From Leishmania infantum JPCM5 (Eukaryota; Euglenozoa; Kinetoplastea; Trypanosomatida; Trypanosomatidae), in assembly GCF_000002875.2 (NCBI RefSeq), contig NC_009417.2, forward strand, positions 353,929 to 417,928: 64,000 bases of DNA, given 5' to 3'. Below are positions 21,482 through 32,553 of this stretch, in pieces. How positions within the stretch are numbered: position 1 is the stretch's first letter; every line of letters begins with the position of its first letter. A program made the translations under genes and the position numbers. Under the pieces are notes generated by a model. It searched no databases. It was given only the letters and a program-made list of their open reading frames with translations, and was not told the DNA's origin.

Positions 21482-24259
21482 AGCAGCAGATAGAATTGCA
21501 GTACGGCCACACCAAGAGTTAGCACTTTGGAGTGTCTTCCACCCAATCACCACCACCACGGCCCGTCCTCCCCCTCCCGTACAAAGACTGACACGCTAAC
21601 ATCCGCCCTTTCTCCGCCTGCCTCTCCATACGCCCCTTCGATTCTGCGCCTCGTTCTGCCATACAGGACAGGGGACTCGCGGGCGAAAAGGGGCGCAAGA
21701 CGAAGGGCAGCAAACGCCGCAGCCCTCCCCACCCACCCACCCACCCCCCTCTCCCGCGCGATCAGCGTGGGAATACTGCGATGGGCGAGGCTCGAGGCAT
21801 CCATGCGTGCGTATGGGCACAAACAAGGAACATCCTTCACCCTCTCACCGAAACGAAAGCGTTCATTTTTTTCACCCTATTCCTCCCCGTCCTCCACCCC
21901 TTCCTTCGTCTCTCCCCCTTGTGAACAGCACATATCTCAACAAGTGGAAACAATCAGGAGCAGCAGGCGCGTGTCCCGCCGCACACACACCTGGAGCCAT
22001 TTCTTTCAGGGACATGCGAGGTGGGGGTGGGGGTGAGTGCGGAGGAAGGTGATCCCTCTGCACTGCACAGTATCTTTGTCGAGCGTGTAGCGGTGCATCA
22101 ACAGGCACGGCAAACCGCAAGAAAGAAGCGCGGGTGTGGCGGAAGTAGGGGAGAGCAGGTAAACGAAATCTCTATGCATCGAAAAGTGGTGGCCAACATG
22201 GCATGCACAATGCACGTGTACACACATACATCTAGACACATGGAGTCGTGTGGCTGCACAAGCCGCTCGAGAGCGGACCCTTTTCGTTTGGGGGGTTCCT
22301 GTTGTTCGTCGTGTTTCTACTATCGGTGTGCGTGTGTGCTTCGGTAGCAATATCCGGCAAGCATTGGCTCTCGCCCCCCCCCCTTCTCGTCACCCGTTTC
22401 CTTTTTCTCGTTTCGTGGGGCTTGACCTTTGTTTTTTTTTTTATTGGTCGTCACTCTTGGCATTTTGATTTTTGTCGCTGCGCTCTGCTGTGTTTACTTT
22501 TTCTATCTTGGCCGGGTGTGTGTTGTGAAGCTCGTCTTCGAGTAGGCAATGCACTGAAGCTTCTCTCTTTGCTGAGACACGCCTTACTGTCTGCCGGCAC
22601 GGCAGCGATGAAGAGCGTGAGCGGGCAAGCAGGAGCGACGTGGCTTAGCGGCCCATTTTCCCATTCCCATTTTCCTAAATGAGGATGAGTCCGAAGTTTT
22701 GCGCTGAGTGGCGCTGATGCACAGTTGATGGCGCCTTCGTCATGCACTTCTCTGAGCTGCTTTCCGCGCTGTTGTTTTTATTGTCTTTGTTTCACTATCA
22801 ACCTGCTCGCGTGCGAACGCGGCGTTGCCTCCCTGCCCTTCTCTCCTCCCCGTCTTCACGTGCGCCCCTTCGCCTCTGCGCGATTTTTGTTCCTCCTTCC
22901 ATCGGGCGTACCGTTTTTCTCTTTTGATTTTTTTTTGGCTTTCCTCTTCTCCCTCCCTCTTTTGGGATATACTCATCTCGGTATATGCACACATATATAC
23001 ATCTATATATACGTATTGTTCACGAGGAAACCGCAGCAGCAAAGAGGCACCTTCACCACACGCATACATACATGCTTAGCCTCTTCGTCCTCCTCTCCGC
23101 TCACCTCTCCCCGTATTCGTATGTATGCGCACCTGTTTTTTCGCATACGTGTTCTCCACTGCTTCGTATGGCTCGCCTTCCTGCGGCTGTTTTTTTTTCT
23201 TTTGTGCAGTATGTCAATATAATGTTGCATGCATTGACCTGATTCGGCTCATTTCACTCGTGCCGCACTGGCTGCCCCCACTGTGCCCCTTTTTAGAGCG
23301 ACATGCCGTGAGCTCTTTGCGCGCTGGCACATGTCCATCCACGGCCCCCTTCCGCCCGATACACCCAATCCTGTCAGGGGCGTTCGAACTCAGGCGGATG
23401 CGGAATAGCCTCGCTGCCCGCCGATCGCGCAGCACGTACCCGAAGAAGAAGCGAGGAAGTGCAGAACGCACCTGTTAGGCGCATGGCCCGATTCGGCGGC
23501 AGACGGCTCGCCCCAGACAACCAGGATGTAGTCGTGGTGCTGCAGAGGTAGGTGAATTGTGGTTGTGTGTGATGCGGGTGTACGTGTGTTGACTTGTTCG
23601 TGGTGGAGCGACACAGTGAGAATACAAGAAATTGCTAAAAGATTCAAGACGTCGGGGAGCCGAGGGTAAACTCTCTCTCGTCCACTAGTGCGCAATCCTT
23701 CCCCTGTGGATTTCAAACTGCACGTCCACGGAGCGCAGCAACGGAGAAAACAAAAAGAAACGCAGCAGCAGCGCGGGCAGTTCCAAAGAGAGTGCCGCCC
23801 CTTGTTTGACGCGCTGGCTCATGAATCGGCGACAGAAGAAACAATAAGCGACGGGCCTGCCTGAGGGAACAGGAGTCGTCAAGGCTGCTGACTTGGGTTG
23901 CTGTGCCGAAAATACGCTCGACGGGCCGATCATGATGTGCTCGTGAACCTTGGCGCCGTTGTCGTAGACTGCCCAGGGAAGGACTTGCGTTGGCGTATGT
24001 GGCAGACTTTCTCATGTCCTCTTCTTTCTCTTTCGTCTTGAGCGCCTCTCATCTTTTTGTGTGCGTGTCGCGTTACCGCCCCCCCCCTTTCACCTCCTCC
24101 GTCCCTCCCTTTTGCCGCGCTACCGCTGTTCATGAGGGACATGAATTGGGAGAAGCACACCAGCGTTCTGCAGGTGATTGACTTTGTAATCAGTAAAACC
24201 ATACGTCACCGCGTTGAACACGCTTTTTGTTGTTGCTGCATCGCGCGCCCACTGCAAAA
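21482..24259 (+). other. Intergenic/UTR stretch before the RabGGTase alpha gene
   Basis: No supported gene. It has T/C tracts, poly-T and AT-rich patches near 22980-23030, and a more balanced segment over about 23240-23980 in which I recognise nothing. Short ORFs on both strands have no coding features I trust. Confidence 0.75.
24077..24136 (+). promoter_or_regulatory. Candidate trans-splice acceptor for the RabGGTase alpha gene
   Basis: A strong C/T tract (24078-24114) is followed by AG at 24135-24136, about 124 bases before the ATG at 24260. Confidence 0.5.
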
Positions 24260-25735
24260 ATGCACGATCAGAAGAAAAAAGAGAAACAGGTGCTATCTCC
24301 TGAGGCAAAGGAGGCCGCCGCACGGGAGAACGAGCGTGTCGGTGCTCTGTACAAGTCCGTCTTGGCGTCGAGCAAGGCCCACGAGTACAACTCAACGACA
24401 CTCGCGAAAACCGAGGAACTGCTGCTAGCCGTCCCGGAGGCCTACACGGTATACAACTGCCGCCGCCTGGCCCTCGAAGCTGTAGCATCAATGCAGCCCT
24501 GCGCTGACTCATCGGGGTCGGCCGCCGAGACGAGCAGTGATGCAGCAGAGGCTACACCCGCCGCTAGCCGGCAACAGTGTCTTGTCCAGGAGCTCAAGTT
24601 CAATTCAAAGGTGCTGCTGCTGAACTACAAAAATTACAACGCCTTCCTACACCGGCACTGGATCTTTGATCAGCTGGAGGCGTTGGCCAAGCTGGAGATG
24701 CAGCAGGCGACTGGACACGCTGCGGGCGCAGCTGCGAACGCCACTGCGCCTGGCACGTATGAGCTGCTCTGCAGCCTCCTTCGCAAAGAGCGTGCGCAGT
24801 GCGAGCAGCTGCTGCAGATGGACGAGCGCAACTTCCACGCCTGGAACTATCGTCGCTGGGTCCTAGCGCAAGAGCTCCGCGCCACCCAGCTGGCGGAGGC
24901 CCACCGTCCTGCTCATTCGCCGTTCGCGTCGGCGGAAGACGCAACGCGGCCCTCCACGTCCTCCACGCCGTCATCGGCATTCTTCTCCGCGGAGGAGACT
25001 GCAGAGCTCGCGTACACGACGCACAAGATAAAGAGCAACTTCTCTAACTACAGCGCGTGGCATCAGCGTTCGCTGGCCATTAAGTCCGCTGTGGAGCGAT
25101 CTCAACGCCAGCAGCAGCAGCAGCAGGGCGTTGTCAGCACCCCCGGGGATGCGCAACAACACCAGCAGGCGTGGCAAGCAGCACTTTTGGCGCAATTGCG
25201 GGAGGACATCGAATTTTTGAAGCAGGCGGTGTACTGCGATCCTAACGACCAGTCGGCGTGGTTCTACGCGCCTTTCGTATTCCAACTGCTGCGCAGGCAA
25301 TACCACTACGAGGACGAGGATGGGGTCGCGGCGGCGCTGGAGGAATCCTTCATGAATGCCGTGATCGAGCTCGTCGCCGATGTGGATAGGGTCTGTACGG
25401 AAGACGAGTGCTACATGCCGCACTACTTCCTCCTCGATCAGCTTGTGACGCTGCAAGCCGCGTCTCAGGGGACGGCGTTGCCGACGACGGCGGTGTTCGC
25501 AGTTCCCGGCACGCGCAGCAGCGCATCTCTGAAGCGGCACATCACAGCGCTGTGTGGAAAGGTGCCATCGCTGCTGGCGTGTGCGAATGGCGAGGTGGCA
25601 GGCGATGGAGACTTGACGAACGCACGGCGGCGCTGCTTTCGATACCTGCATACGCGCCTGTGGAAAGTGGACACGCTGCGTCGATGCCTTTATGATGATT
25701 TGTTTCAGCGCGCTCTCGAGGGATGCCACTCATGA
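24260..25735 (+). CDS. Rab geranylgeranyltransferase (type II) alpha subunit
   Basis: Alpha subunit of protein prenyltransferase, which with a beta subunit and Rab escort protein adds geranylgeranyl groups to Rab GTPases. The 491 aa protein carries the alpha-type (PPTA) tetratricopeptide-like repeats: NYKNYNAFLHRHW near 120, HAWNYRRWV at 193-201, NYSAWHQRS at 263-271 and DQSAWFYAPFVFQ near 330. Type II is favoured over farnesyltransferase alpha by overall repeat character and the N-terminus; this distinction is inference. Ala/Ser/Thr-rich and poly-Gln insertions separate the repeats, and no mammalian-type Ig or LRR domain follows. The ATG at 24260 is the first in frame and gives a basic N-terminus similar to family members. 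Confidence 0.85.
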   Translation: MHDQKKKEKQVLSPEAKEAAARENERVGALYKSVLASSKAHEYNSTTLAKTEELLLAVPEAYTVYNCRRLALEAVASMQPCADSSGSAAETSSDAAEATPAASRQQCLVQELKFNSKVLLLNYKNYNAFLHRHWIFDQLEALAKLEMQQATGHAAGAAANATAPGTYELLCSLLRKERAQCEQLLQMDERNFHAWNYRRWVLAQELRATQLAEAHRPAHSPFASAEDATRPSTSSTPSSAFFSAEETAELAYTTHKIKSNFSNYSAWHQRSLAIKSAVERSQRQQQQQQGVVSTPGDAQQHQQAWQAALLAQLREDIEFLKQAVYCDPNDQSAWFYAPFVFQLLRRQYHYEDEDGVAAALEESFMNAVIELVADVDRVCTEDECYMPHYFLLDQLVTLQAASQGTALPTTAVFAVPGTRSSASLKRHITALCGKVPSLLACANGEVAGDGDLTNARRRCFRYLHTRLWKVDTLRRCLYDDLFQRALEGCHS

Positions 25736-26408
25736 TTGAAGTCGCTTTTTCTCTGTCCTCCTCCTTCCCCTCTCCCCAACCTCCCTGCCATCATCCCTCG
25801 GACAGGATGCAGGATTGCTTCCTGGTGAACAGTTACCGTCGTGCATGGCGTTTGCTATGTTTGACGTGTCTTCTCCGTCCTACAAAAGAAACGAAAGCGA
25901 AGGCGTCAGAGGCGCCTTGGCAAGCGCAGGTCGGGAGGAGGGAGCGGCGCTGCGTCGAGTCGGATTCAGTGGTGTTTGGCGTGCAGCAGCCATGGCACAC
26001 GTGCGCACGGGAGGGAGGTGCACCTGCAAGCGAGTGAGTCGCACCCAGCGACCTTGTACACGCGAAAGGAAAAGAAAATAACAATAGCCCTACATAAACT
26101 GCCCGTGTTGGTCTTCGCGGAGTGCCTGCGCTAGTCGCTTCTTCTGTTGTCATTTCCTTGGCTTCCACTACAACTCTAGCAGGCACCGAGCGGCGTGCGC
26201 TACGCTCGCATTACCGCACCAGATCCCCTCCCCCTCCCCTTTTCCCTCTCCTTGGCACGCAACTCCGCAGGACTCCTTTTCCTCCCCTTTCATTACACCT
26301 TTCTTTTTTTTTCTAGCGACGCGATCGCCAAGGTGATTGTCATTCGGTCGAGCAGCCACTCACGTCACAATCATTAATCGAGATAAATAAAGTTGAAGAA
26401 AGCGAGCA
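25736..26408 (+). other. Short intergenic/UTR stretch
   Basis: No gene seen. The distal part contains the pyrimidine tract and AG used by the next gene. Confidence 0.75.
26263..26316 (+). promoter_or_regulatory. Candidate trans-splice acceptor for the acylated OCRE-like gene
   Basis: A long C/T tract with a run of T ends in AG at 26315-26316, 93 bases before the ATG at 26409. It is one of the clearest acceptors in the window. Confidence 0.65.
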
Positions 26409-26942
26409 ATGGGGTGCAGCGCTTCCAAGAGCAAGGAGGTCAGGCGTAGCGGGAAGCCAGGGGCTTCGGCCGCTACCGCCAGCAGCCCTATTGGCGCGAG
26501 TGCCAACGGCGCCCGCGCTCAAAAGCCCACTGCTGAAACAGCGCCTGCGCCCCCTGCGCAGCCCAACCAAAATGGTACCACGTTGCCAGCGAACAAGTCG
26601 CCTAGCAGCCACTCAGTGGAGGCCCCATCTGGTCGTGCGGCCGACGCTAACCATGACAACAAAAGCACCAACGTGGATTCGACTGAGGCGCCCGACAAGG
26701 GCCCGCGTCAAAACGGCGCTGGATTGGGCAACGGCGATGTGGACGAGAACGGCAACGCTGTTTTGTTGCCAAAGGGCGTCTGGGTCAAGACGGAGGGAAC
26801 ACCCTACTACTACTGCCTCGAGGAGAACCTATACTTCCACCCGCCTAGCTGCCAATTCTACGACCCCACAAACGAGATGTGGTACGACCCGGATAAGGAT
26901 GAGTGGTACCGCGACGATGGCTCGGATGCCGAGGCTGCTTAG
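26409..26942 (+). CDS. Small acylated protein with OCRE-like aromatic octad repeat
   Basis: The 177 aa protein begins MGCSASKSK. Gly2 with Ser6 fits an N-myristoylation signal, and Cys3 is a likely palmitoylation site, so the protein is probably membrane attached. A disordered Ala/Asn/Pro/Ser-rich linker follows. Residues about 123-172 form a compact aromatic-acidic region. In it, YYYCLEEN, LYFHPPSC, QFYDPTNE and MWYDPDKD follow each other with an eight-residue period, ending EWY. This resembles the OCRE (octamer repeat) fold of some RNA-processing proteins, though similarity rests on pattern only. Function unknown; the acyl anchor argues for a peripheral membrane or flagellar location rather than a spliceosomal one. 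A clear acceptor lies 93 bases upstream. Confidence 0.8.
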   Translation: MGCSASKSKEVRRSGKPGASAATASSPIGASANGARAQKPTAETAPAPPAQPNQNGTTLPANKSPSSHSVEAPSGRAADANHDNKSTNVDSTEAPDKGPRQNGAGLGNGDVDENGNAVLLPKGVWVKTEGTPYYYCLEENLYFHPPSCQFYDPTNEMWYDPDKDEWYRDDGSDAEAA

Positions 26943-28078
26943 GCGTGCGCGGTGACCTTTTTTTTTTCGTTCGACAAGGTAAATCGAGAAGAATACGAAC
27001 TAGTAGACTGTAGCTGATGTGTATGTGTGTGTGTGCAACGATGAGCAAGCTTGTAGGGACACTGCAAGGACACGGCTGTGTGTGTGTATGCATGAAAAGC
27101 ACGGCCATCAGTAAGAGATGGAAGAACGCTTGCTTCTGTGAACTTCTCCCAGAAGTCTGGCGCTGCGACAACAGCAAAGGGAAGGCGGTCTCTCGCACCG
27201 GAAAGCGGCGTGCGAAGAAGTCTGCGTGGCGTGGGCGCGTGTATCGAAAGTAAGCGAAGACTCTCTCCTTTTGCCTGGAGGGCTCACTTGGGTGGAGAGA
27301 ACAGGCAACCAGAAAAAGGGATGGAAAACGCCGTCTGCCCCCTGAGGCCGTTCCCTGCTCCACTCACCCACCACCACTCCTCCCCCTCCATGTCACCATG
27401 GGTGTTTGGCGAAGCACGGAGGTAGGATGGAAGGACCCAAAAGAGCACTGCCTCACCTCCTCATGACATCCTTCCTTCCTCCCTCTCAAAGAGAAAGTGA
27501 GGCGGCTGTTCTTCTCGCTGCTCTTGCAGAGTCAGAGGCTCATTTCTTTTTTTTTGCATTCACTTTATGGGCGCTTTTCTTTCCGTGTACATGCTCGTCG
27601 CCACCTCGATCTGACTTGATCCTTGCACTAAGCCAGACGAGCGCGCGCCCTGCTGTATCGGCGTTGGTCATTTTTCGTGCATCAAGTGCTCCGTAGCTAC
27701 ACATATCGCTCATCAGCATCCTTTGTCTCCTCGCTTAGTCGTCCTCTCTGGTATTTTTTTTTGGCGTCTTTCTCTCCGTGTCTCGGTAGCTTGAAGAATA
27801 AAGTGCAGTGCGTACGGGTACTTATTCGTGTTGGTGTGTCGGTGTAGCTGCCGCCATGCGCCTTGCTGTTGACGTTCATGGCTCACCTCCACACCCTTAC
27901 ATTGTACCCGCACAGTTACTGTCAGCGTGTCTGTTTCTGCGCGTGAGGGGGCATGTATGCCGCTCAGTGTCTTTGTCTATGAATGTACTAGAACTCCTTT
28001 TTCTTCCCTCCCCTCCCCTCTCCCGGTTCGAGTGTCGATTGAGGCAAGTGCCGCGGATGTGCACGCGCAACTACACAT

Positions 28079-28134
28079 GATATATATATATATTATACAT
28101 ATATATATATACATATATACACATATATATATAA
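28079..28134. repeat. AT-rich microsatellite block
   Basis: Several (AT)n runs interrupted by C make about 56 bases of nearly pure A/T, a marked departure from the GC-rich surroundings. Confidence 0.95.
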
Positions 28135-28845
28135 CGTATCTCCGCCCTTTATGTATATGAGCGGGAACGAAAGAGAAGGAAAAGCACGGCTATCAAACAG
28201 CGCAGGGGACGTGCACGCAGAAACAGAACAGAGAAGAAATGAAAAAGGGAGAACAAGGTGACAAGAAGGAGCCAGCAATGGGAAAGAACACGGTTTTATA
28301 AAGTTCAACACGCAGGCACGCCCACGAATAGAAGTGTTCACGCGAAGAAGAAACCGACAACACCCAGACAGGTGGATGCGCATATCTCCTCTCTAGTCGG
28401 TGGGCTCGTGTACAGATGTGCGTGTGCGTGTCGTCGCCCACACACACACAGATACCGCTCCCCCTTCTAGTTCTTTTTCTTCGTCATTTCACTCTGTTTC
28501 ATTTTTTTTCGTTTTTTATTTGTTGCTGGCTGGTTTGGCTGTTATCAGTCTCTGTTCTCTTCCCTCTTCCGATGTTTCGTCACGGTCGTGGTGGTTGTGG
28601 TGATGGCGTCGCCGTCGGTGTCGATTGACGCGCATATTCAGGTTTGCCGCCGTCTTTTGTGTATGTCTGTTTTGTTTTGTTTTCTTGCTCCCCGTCTTTT
28701 GTATTTATTCTGGGTGTGTGGCGTGGCCCCCCCCCCCTACCCACCCGCCCCCACACCTTCTGTTCCTCTCGTTTCATTTTTTTTTTGCTTTGTTGTTGGT
28801 TGGCTGGTTTCGCTCCTGCTCTCTTGGTCCAAGACAAGCTGGCAG

Positions 28846-28867
28846 AGGGAGGGAGGGAGGGAGGGAG
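28846..28867 (+). repeat. GGGA tandem repeat with G-quadruplex potential
   Basis: At least four GGG runs separated by single A on the + strand, which fits the canonical G3+N1-7 quadruplex pattern in DNA and in the sense transcript. Confidence 0.85.
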
Positions 28868-29430
28868 AGAGCCGGGAGGACAGAAGAGAGGGCAGGAAAG
28901 CAAATCGAAAGCGTGCAAGGCGACCGGAGGATAACGGAGAAACAAATCCACATCCCACCACACCTACAAGCACACACGCGCGCGCGCGAACAGCCGCCAA
29001 CAAAAAAAAGCAGACGTCTATGCACAGCAGGGGTGGCACGCGGACTTTTTTGTGTGTAGCCATTATCCTTCTTGTAGCGCCACCTGGTGCTCTGCTGTAT
29101 CTCAGAAGTCGGTGATACGCGTGTGCGCGGAGGAGCGAGCGAAAGTAGCAAGAGGAAGGAGACCGTGTGGCGGAGAAGGGGGAGGTGTTGTTGCGGTGCG
29201 GGTAGTCACCTGCGCATCGGAAAGGAAGACACTTTGCAGGTACTCCTGCTCCCACTCATATCACATCCCCCACCTCAACTGTTCGGTGTCACGCCACATT
29301 CACGCACACAAGTGCATGCGTTCACCGACAACCCCTTCGCGCCTGCCACGTTTTTTTTTTCTTTATTCCCTGTCTTGCTCTCTCCCTTTCCACTAGTCTA
29401 CTCGTTCGTTATCTCTCAACAAGTTTGTTC

Positions 29431-29453
29431 TGTGTGTGTGTGTGTGTGTGTGT
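29431..29453. repeat. (TG)n microsatellite
   Basis: About eleven TG units in non-coding DNA. Confidence 0.95.
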
Positions 29454-30433
29454 TTACTTTTATGTTGAGCTCTCGTGGTGCGCTTCTTGGAGGGTTGGAC
29501 TTGAATGATGTGTGATTCTCTGTGTCGCATTGGCGTTTGTGCCTGGTAGTGGTGTGGCGAGCGCTGCGCTCGTGCCGTTCGATGTTGTTTTTGTCGTTGT
29601 TTTGTTTTGTTTTTGGCCCCTCTCTCCCTCTTCATCTTCTTTGGTTGTGTCCTTTCCAGTTGTTGGTTTCCTGTACGAAGGTTTCTTTCATTGCCCCACC
29701 CGCTGTCTTTGTGGGTTTTCGTGTGCTTTTTACCGTCCTCTGCGCTGCTCATCTGTTTCCACTGCGCCCGCTGTTATGAGTATGTGGTGTGGGGTTTGGG
29801 GGGCGGCACATTGGGTGCCCCGTCATGCGAATCAGAAGGAGAGGTGCGCGAAGGAAACAAAAGGAAAGCAGCAGCGCGCACAACGCAAAGCAGTCGAGCA
29901 TTTCATGCCACGTCGCAGGGGTCGTAGCGAGTGGGTGTCCCTGAAGCACAACTGCAAAGAACTTTCAAAAAAAAATTAATGCGGAGCAAACGTACTCACA
30001 ACGAACAGGCGGAACGTCCGGCTCACCTTCGCGCACGATGTGGAGTGGGCGAGAACGATGATGATGGTGCGCTGGGGCGATTAGGGCAAGCTCACATGGG
30101 TCGCAGGATCGAGGCAGCCGGGCGCATCTGATCGCTCTCCACCTCGGTCCACAGCGTTACCCTTCTTCGCTGCCCACCACTCGCTGTATCTGTCCGTCGT
30201 TTCGCCACCTTGCTCTGCGGCCGTGGACGACTTGGATACCGCTAGCTGGCACTCGGCTGATAGCGCCCCTTCTGTATGGTGCGTGCGCTGATTGAACCCC
30301 CACGCTTCCGTGGTCTGCGGCAGCCCCGCAGCCGGCGACGCGAGCGTTTCGGTGGGCGTGCACGGTCACTTGTCTCCACCTCTATCTCCATATATGTGTG
30401 TTGATCTCCACGCAGACTACAAGCTAGCCCGGC

Positions 30434-30495
30434 GCTTCTTCCCTTCCCTTCCCTTCTTCCTCTCCCTCTCGGCGTGCCCTATGCAACCGTCGCAG
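30434..30495 (+). promoter_or_regulatory. Candidate trans-splice acceptor for the 450-residue gene
   Basis: A strong C/T tract (30434-30470) is followed by AG at 30494-30495, 108 bases before the ATG at 30603. Confidence 0.55.
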
Positions 30496-30602
30496 AGCTC
30501 AAGGCAAGCACGTACATCAGTCTCTTCGCTTGCCGGATTGTCCGTTGCACGGCTGTCACGCGCCGCGGTGGAACAGAAGGGAAAAAGGAAACATAGCCCA
30601 TC

Positions 30603-31955
30603 ATGGACGGCGGTGACCCGGCCTTCTACGAAGATGCAGTGCTCCATGACGAGGAGGAGGAAGTGAATGATAGCGCACCGCAGGCTACCCTCAAGTTGCT
30701 CGGCGACTTCCCGGAGCCCCTCACCGAGCCTCAACGACGCGCTGTCCAGCGCCACGTCTCGCAGAAAGTCCGCGAGTATGAGGTGGTGCGGTATCAGGTG
30801 GCGGTTGTCGAGCAGGGGTATTTGGCGCTGCTGCGCCTCGTGAAGCGACTGCGACGGGAGGCAGCAGACCTTACAGCGAGCCTCGCCGAGGGCGGAAACA
30901 AGGCGGAGACGCCGGTCTCCACGACTGCTGCGTCCGTCCCACGTGTGCGCACGACACTGCCCGCTGCTCCAACTGCTGGTGAGAAGCCAACGGCTACAGT
31001 CGCCGCAGCGGAAACATCCGCCGCCTCCGCGCCGAAGGAGGGAGCCGCGGCCCCGAAGCGCCGCCCTGGTGGGTTGCTGCTTCGCTCCTCCGTCTTCAGC
31101 GGCCTCCAGCGGGTGCTTCAGGTGGCCAAGACGGAGCAGCTCGATGAAAAGGCGGAGCAGCTGGCGAGGCAGCGTGAGAGGATCGCGCGCGAGTCCCGCC
31201 TTCACCTCGTCAGCCAGGACCTAGAAGCACAGGAAGCGCTGCTGGTGCCGCTGCAACGCAAGTACGCACGCGCCGTTGCCCTGGGAGCGGCCGCCGCAGA
31301 GGAGGTCACACCCCTGTTGACGCTACTGGAGGACATGTGGCGGCTCGAGGCGCTGTACCCCTCTCGCTTCTCCATGGCTGCCAGAGGCACGCTGCAGCCC
31401 CTCCTAGGCGACGGCACATACGCAGAAGGAGAGGCCGACAAGGCGGAAGAGGAGGCGTTGGTCAGCACAGACGACAGCGTGGGTCGCACGGCAGCGCACT
31501 CCGCAGCTGCCGTGCCATTTTTGGTCCCCTTCACCCCTGCTCAGTACACCGCCGACATCGAAGACCTCGTGCGTGCCCAAGTGGAGGTGGTGATCGACGA
31601 GTATCTAGCCTACCGCGCCCGTATCGACCCGGTGCTTTACCAGCTAGAGCAGTCGCAGCAGCTGGCCAAGGCGAAGAAAGTCGATCAGCTCATGGACGCC
31701 ATCGGCATTGCTGGTGCGGAGACCGACACAGAGGTGCTACCGATCGGCGGCGCGGCCGCCGTGCTGCAAGATGAGCGCGCCGGTGAGTCGGTCAAGACGC
31801 TGCAGCATATGATGGATATCTCGTCCGACGACGAGGATGACGACCAGGCCGAGGCGGGCGTAGCGATGGGCGGCGATGCTGCCGACGTGGACCGCCACGA
31901 CAGAGAGCAGATTCAGACGGCGCTGACAGCGCTCGACGACTTCGAAGACGCTTAA
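30603..31955 (+). CDS. Hypothetical protein, helical with acidic C-terminus
   Basis: I do not recognise this 450 aa protein. The first ~100 residues have an acidic start followed by helix-forming sequence including a basic RLVKRLRREAADL stretch. An Ala/Thr/Pro-rich linker follows at about 100-155. A charged, probably coiled-coil segment at ~165-245 is rich in Gln/Glu/Arg. A linker leads to another helical part containing YLAYRARIDPVLYQLEQSQQ, and the tail is very acidic (SSDDEDDDQ and a final DDFEDA). There is no signal peptide, membrane span or catalytic motif. The start ATG follows a good pyrimidine/AG acceptor, the frame stays open throughout, and codon composition is GC-rich like the neighbours. 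This supports a real gene. Confidence 0.8.
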   Translation: MDGGDPAFYEDAVLHDEEEEVNDSAPQATLKLLGDFPEPLTEPQRRAVQRHVSQKVREYEVVRYQVAVVEQGYLALLRLVKRLRREAADLTASLAEGGNKAETPVSTTAASVPRVRTTLPAAPTAGEKPTATVAAAETSAASAPKEGAAAPKRRPGGLLLRSSVFSGLQRVLQVAKTEQLDEKAEQLARQRERIARESRLHLVSQDLEAQEALLVPLQRKYARAVALGAAAAEEVTPLLTLLEDMWRLEALYPSRFSMAARGTLQPLLGDGTYAEGEADKAEEEALVSTDDSVGRTAAHSAAAVPFLVPFTPAQYTADIEDLVRAQVEVVIDEYLAYRARIDPVLYQLEQSQQLAKAKKVDQLMDAIGIAGAETDTEVLPIGGAAAVLQDERAGESVKTLQHMMDISSDDEDDDQAEAGVAMGGDAADVDRHDREQIQTALTALDDFEDA

Positions 31956-32553
31956 AGAAGGATATGCTTTGCGTGTGTGTATGCGAGCGTGTAGCACGGG
32001 GCAGCGCAAAAAAAAAAGAAAACGAAACGGAAAGGTCGACAAGGCGTCACAGAGAGAGCGATGCGGAGAGGTGCCGCAAAAATCTACGTGGTTGGTTTTC
32101 AGTTGCGCCACCCCCCACCCCAACCCTCCCACCCTATCACATTTGGATGTGACGAGCCGACGTTCTTACGTTTATGCACATCGATGCATTTGGTCTTGCT
32201 CGCGCATGGGAACATGGGATCGTCGAGCTATGTTTGATTGCATCTCTGTGGCCCACCCCACCCCTTTCTGGCCCTCGGCTGTCTCCACCACATAAAAGGG
32301 GGTGCGTCACTTCTGCCGCTGCATCACCGCCTACTCTCCCCGTTTTCATTGCGATCATTTGCCTGCGACTTTGCGGTGATGGTAGGGACACACACACACT
32401 CACACAGAGACAGACGCGCGCCCACGTGGAGGCGCCGCGCGCCCGACTTTTCTGCTTTTCCTTGCTGACTCCTACACACGGTCCTCTCATCCTCCGCACC
32501 GGTTTTCTCGCGCTGTGGCATTCAAGAGGACATATACGCGTCGTTGATCGATC
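31956..32553 (+). other. Intergenic/UTR stretch before the alpha/beta hydrolase gene
   Basis: No gene seen. T/C-rich sequence around 32447-32510 with AG at 32525-32526 may serve as acceptor for the next gene, but the signal is weaker than at most neighbours. Confidence 0.7.

Larger units (their letters stand above)
26943..30602 (+). other. 3.7 kb intergenic/UTR stretch
   Basis: No supported gene. It contains AT repeats (28079-28134), a GGGA tandem (28846-28867), a (TG)n run (29431-29453) and T/C tracts. Short ATG ORFs at 27017-27253, 29777-29979 and 29979-30131 have mixed composition but no recognisable homology or nearby acceptor, so they are not called. Confidence 0.75.

Noticed and set aside
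23380..23400. TTCGAA-containing segment considered as a tRNA B box
   Set aside because: No matching A box, anticodon arm or acceptor stem could be folded around it.
27017..27253. 78-codon ATG ORF with a basic C-terminal half
   Set aside because: It begins in (TG)n sequence giving Cys/Val repeats, has no acceptor tract close upstream, and no recognisable homology.
29777..30131. Two adjoining short ATG ORFs (67 and 50 codons)
   Set aside because: Composition is mixed but there is no pyrimidine/AG acceptor just upstream and no homology; best treated as chance in GC-balanced DNA.
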